DNA from: an uncultured Ruminococcus sp.
Lineage (GTDB): Bacteria > Bacillota > Clostridia > Oscillospirales > CAG-272
Assembly (NCBI GenBank): GCA_902783705.1
Contig: CACZSA010000359.1
Span: forward strand, 1-5,580
Direction of reading: 5' to 3'
Length of the DNA: 5,580 nucleotides
The translations under genes and the position numbers were made by a program. The notes under the pieces were generated by a model. The model was given only the letters and a program-made list of their open reading frames with translations. It was not told the origin of the DNA and did not search any database. Positions 5,565-5,580 of the stretch are shown one piece after another; the stretch's first letter is position 1; each line of letters starts with the position of its first letter.

Positions 5565-5580
5565 TATTTCATAAACCATA

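Overview
The window is GC-rich (about 60% by eye, with strong G/C preference at third codon positions). It reads as ordinary bacterial chromosome with densely packed genes, good Shine-Dalgarno sequences in front of most genes, and strong intrinsic terminators. The gene types fit a high-GC member of the Clostridia/Bacillota: a MATE pump with a clostridial-style N-terminus, a TRAM-domain RNA uracil methyltransferase, and a DUF3343 protein next to a cysteine desulfurase. That placement is an inference; no marker gene here settles it.

Layout from left to right. The last 16 codons of an unidentified plus-strand gene end at 51, followed 24 nt later by yebC (76-813), a translation or transcription factor of the YebC/PmpR/TACO1 family. 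A near-ideal intrinsic terminator (831-867) closes yebC. Only 17 nt beyond its T-tract comes a MATE-family efflux pump (885-2225), the one gene here with no visible Shine-Dalgarno sequence. A two-way terminator hairpin (2231-2261) separates it from two minus-strand genes: a Nudix hydrolase (2276-2683) and an RlmD-type 23S rRNA m5U methyltransferase (2847-4103). The 163-nt gap between those two holds a hairpin plus T-tract that only makes sense on the plus strand, antisense to them. The methyltransferase is driven by a perfect consensus sigma-A promoter (TTGACA, 17 bp, TATAAT). Divergent from it is a two-gene plus-strand operon: a 75-residue DUF3343 (Se/S-carrier-like) protein (4228-4455), overlapping by ATGA with a PLP-dependent cysteine desulfurase family protein (4452-5564).

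The genes do not form one pathway. yebC and the methyltransferase serve translation, and the MATE and Nudix genes are general stress or detoxification functions. The DUF3343-desulfurase pair is a compact sulfur/selenium-handling module and the least understood part of the window. I found no tRNA, rRNA, CRISPR array, insertion sequence or phage feature, and no gene-free stretch longer than about 165 nt. I do not see strong evidence for a wholly new system. The best leads are the DUF3343-desulfurase module with its extra active-site-region cysteine, the terminator-to-MATE arrangement without an SD, and the antisense terminator.
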